From contig JAXGPP010000006.1 of the NCBI GenBank assembly GCA_040766885.1, forward strand, positions 372,001 to 436,000: a DNA stretch of 64,000 bases, given 5' to 3'. The notes beneath the pieces were generated by a model, which saw nothing but the letters and a program-made list of their open reading frames with translations, did not search any database and was not told where the DNA came from. A program made the translations under genes and the position numbers. Source of the stretch: JAXGPP01 sp040766885 (GTDB lineage: Bacteria; Planctomycetota; Planctomycetia; Pirellulales; Thermoguttaceae). Numbering within the stretch: position 1 is the first letter of the stretch; the number at the start of each line of letters is the position of its first letter. Below are positions 62,919-64,000 of the stretch, piece by piece.

Positions 62919-63000
62919 CCCCTCTCCCGTTCGCGGGAGAGGGGATCCATCCACTCGGTTCAACAGTTTCAATCGGAGCGGCCTGCCCGACGGTCGGGCA
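62919..63000. terminator. Two hairpins between convergent genes, one with a UUCG loop
   Basis: CCCCTCTCCCG (62919-62929) and CGGGAGAGGGG (62934-62944) form an 11-bp perfect stem closed by TTCG, an exceptionally stable tetraloop. A second stem, TGCCCGA (62984-62990) with TCGGGCA (62994-63000), follows. They lie between converging stop codons and probably end transcription from both sides. The first may be a dispersed repeat. Confidence 0.65.
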
Positions 63001-63026
63001 ACTTCTCTTCTGCCCGCCGCACTCGA

Positions 63027-63968
63027 TCAGCCCGTTATCGGCGCCGTCGGTAGCAGGTGAAACGGCAGCGCCCGCGGCCGCAACTCGAACCGGAACATCG
63101 TGCCGTGGATCGGTTCGCCATCCACGTTGACCTGCAATTCCTCCCGGGTGTGGACCTCGACCCACGGAACGCGCGTGTAAACGACCCGATCGAGATTGGC
63201 CTCGGGGCGCAGCGTCATGTAGTCCGACAACAGCGTGCCCAACTCCGTCCAGGATACGTTGGGGATAACGACGACATCGAACACCCCGTCGTCGAGCACC
63301 GCCTGGGGGGCCAGGCGGAAACCGCCGCCGGCCTGCGGCCCGTTGGCCACCGCCAGCGCCAGCAAATCTCCCTCCCAGTCGAAGTCGGGACCGGTGAGGC
63401 GCGCGTAGCGCGGTTCGACTTGGGTAAACTGCACCAGGCCGGTGAGAAAATAGGCGAACCGTCCCAGCGCCTGCTTGAGTCCCTGGGGCGTGTCGGTGGT
63501 TACCTCGGCCCCAAAGCCGCCGCTGGCGGCGTTCACGAACCAGTGGCCGTTCACCCGGCCCACGTCGATCGGCACGGCCTGAGTCTCGATGGCCAATTGG
63601 AATGCCAGTTTCGGATCGTCGGACGGAATGCCGCAGGCGGTGGCGAAATCGTTGCCGGTCCCAAACGGAACCAGGCCGACGGAGCACGCGGCTCGGCCGT
63701 CTTTGAGCACGCCGTTGAGCACGCCGTGCAGCGTGCCGTCGCCACCGGCGGCGACGACGGTGTCAACTCCCGCGGCGACCGCCTCCTCGGTGAGGCGGCT
63801 CGCCTCGGAAGGATGATCGATCGGCCGAACGGTGACTTCATGCCCCCTCGAGCGGCTCTCCTCAATCGCCGCGGCGAAGGCCTCGTCGGCCTCCGCCGGG
63901 CGGTTGCAGACCACGAGAACCCGCCGCGTGCGGTACACGGTGGGCGGGGGTTGGCCATTGGTTGTCAT
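63027..63968 (-). CDS. Diacylglycerol/lipid kinase family protein (YegS/DagK-like)
   Basis: This 313-residue enzyme phosphorylates a lipid such as diacylglycerol. The nucleotide motif GGDGTLHGVLNG (75-86) and VPFGTGNDFA are clear. Later NAASGGFGAEVT and VFDVVVIPNVS are typical, as is the C-terminal VDGEPI. ATG at 63968 follows AGGAG by 6 bases; the frame opens 6 codons earlier. No membrane segment is seen, as for the YegS group. The last 30 bases of the window hold only its upstream DNA. Confidence 0.9.
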   Translation of the reverse strand: MTTNGQPPPTVYRTRRVLVVCNRPAEADEAFAAAIEESRSRGHEVTVRPIDHPSEASRLTEEAVAAGVDTVVAAGGDGTLHGVLNGVLKDGRAACSVGLVPFGTGNDFATACGIPSDDPKLAFQLAIETQAVPIDVGRVNGHWFVNAASGGFGAEVTTDTPQGLKQALGRFAYFLTGLVQFTQVEPRYARLTGPDFDWEGDLLALAVANGPQAGGGFRLAPQAVLDDGVFDVVVIPNVSWTELGTLLSDYMTLRPEANLDRVVYTRVPWVEVHTREELQVNVDGEPIHGTMFRFELRPRALPFHLLPTAPITG

Positions 63969-64000
63969 GCGGTTCTCCTGACGCACCCGCGGAGCGAGGA

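Overview
The window looks like chromosomal DNA of a planctomycete, probably Pirellulales-like and living at least partly without oxygen. This is inferred from gene content, not from a marker gene: GC-rich DNA, a giant secreted protein with a hydrazine-synthase-alpha-like region, two haem motifs and a formylglycine-enzyme-like domain, a secreted PQQ-type propeller, a RIFT-barrel protein, a MetX-MetW fusion, a deoxyhypusine-synthase-like polyamine gene, GatCAB, and selenocysteine and double-cubane-cluster genes. No rRNA, tRNA or CRISPR array was found.

Layout. 1-533 is the right end of an IS66-family element that interrupts a PocR-type sensor kinase (534-2643). About 1.4 kb without a confident gene follows. 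4006-6106 carries a sodium:solute symporter and a small secreted protein. 6165-12552 is a minus-strand cluster: Cys-rich protein, 2x[4Fe-4S] ferredoxin, radical SAM enzyme, DUF116-polyprenyl synthase fusion, prenyltransferase-beta-like toroid protein and cysteine desulfurase. It reads as an unassigned isoprenoid/Fe-S pathway. 12743-17658 has a lone GcvH-like protein and the giant haem/FGE protein. 17692-25695 has methionine biosynthesis (metX-metW fusion, metY), a SAM adenosyltransferase/hydrolase-like gene coupled to gatCAB, and rpmB.

25790-31010 is a tightly coupled minus-strand operon: methyltransferase, double-cubane-cluster protein, two 2-hydroxyacyl-CoA dehydratase-like subunits and the ATP-dependent activator. 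This is an ATP-driven low-potential reductase of unknown substrate. Diverging from it are selA and selB. Just beyond a small ACT-domain gene lies the strongest novelty in the window. The secreted protein at 35354 has an in-frame UGA at 36908-36910, followed by 49 further sense codons, a cysteine four residues after the UGA, and an mRNA hairpin at the spacing expected of a bacterial SECIS. It is best read as a new selenoprotein with a UxxxC motif.

37131-44423 has glgC, a porin-like beta-barrel and a 1290-residue propeller protein. 44455-48170 is a polyamine locus (agmatine deiminase, ornithine/lysine-type decarboxylase, deoxyhypusine-synthase-like enzyme). 48204-63968 holds housekeeping and secreted functions: RIFT-barrel/toroid protein, a PurF-like protein lacking the N-terminal catalytic cysteine, a DEAD-box helicase, inositol-phosphate synthase, an NRDE protein, FabH, PepF, a Uma2 protein, a secreted protein, a sugar-phosphate isomerase-like protein and a lipid kinase. 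Several convergent gene pairs are separated by short perfect hairpins that probably act as bidirectional terminators.
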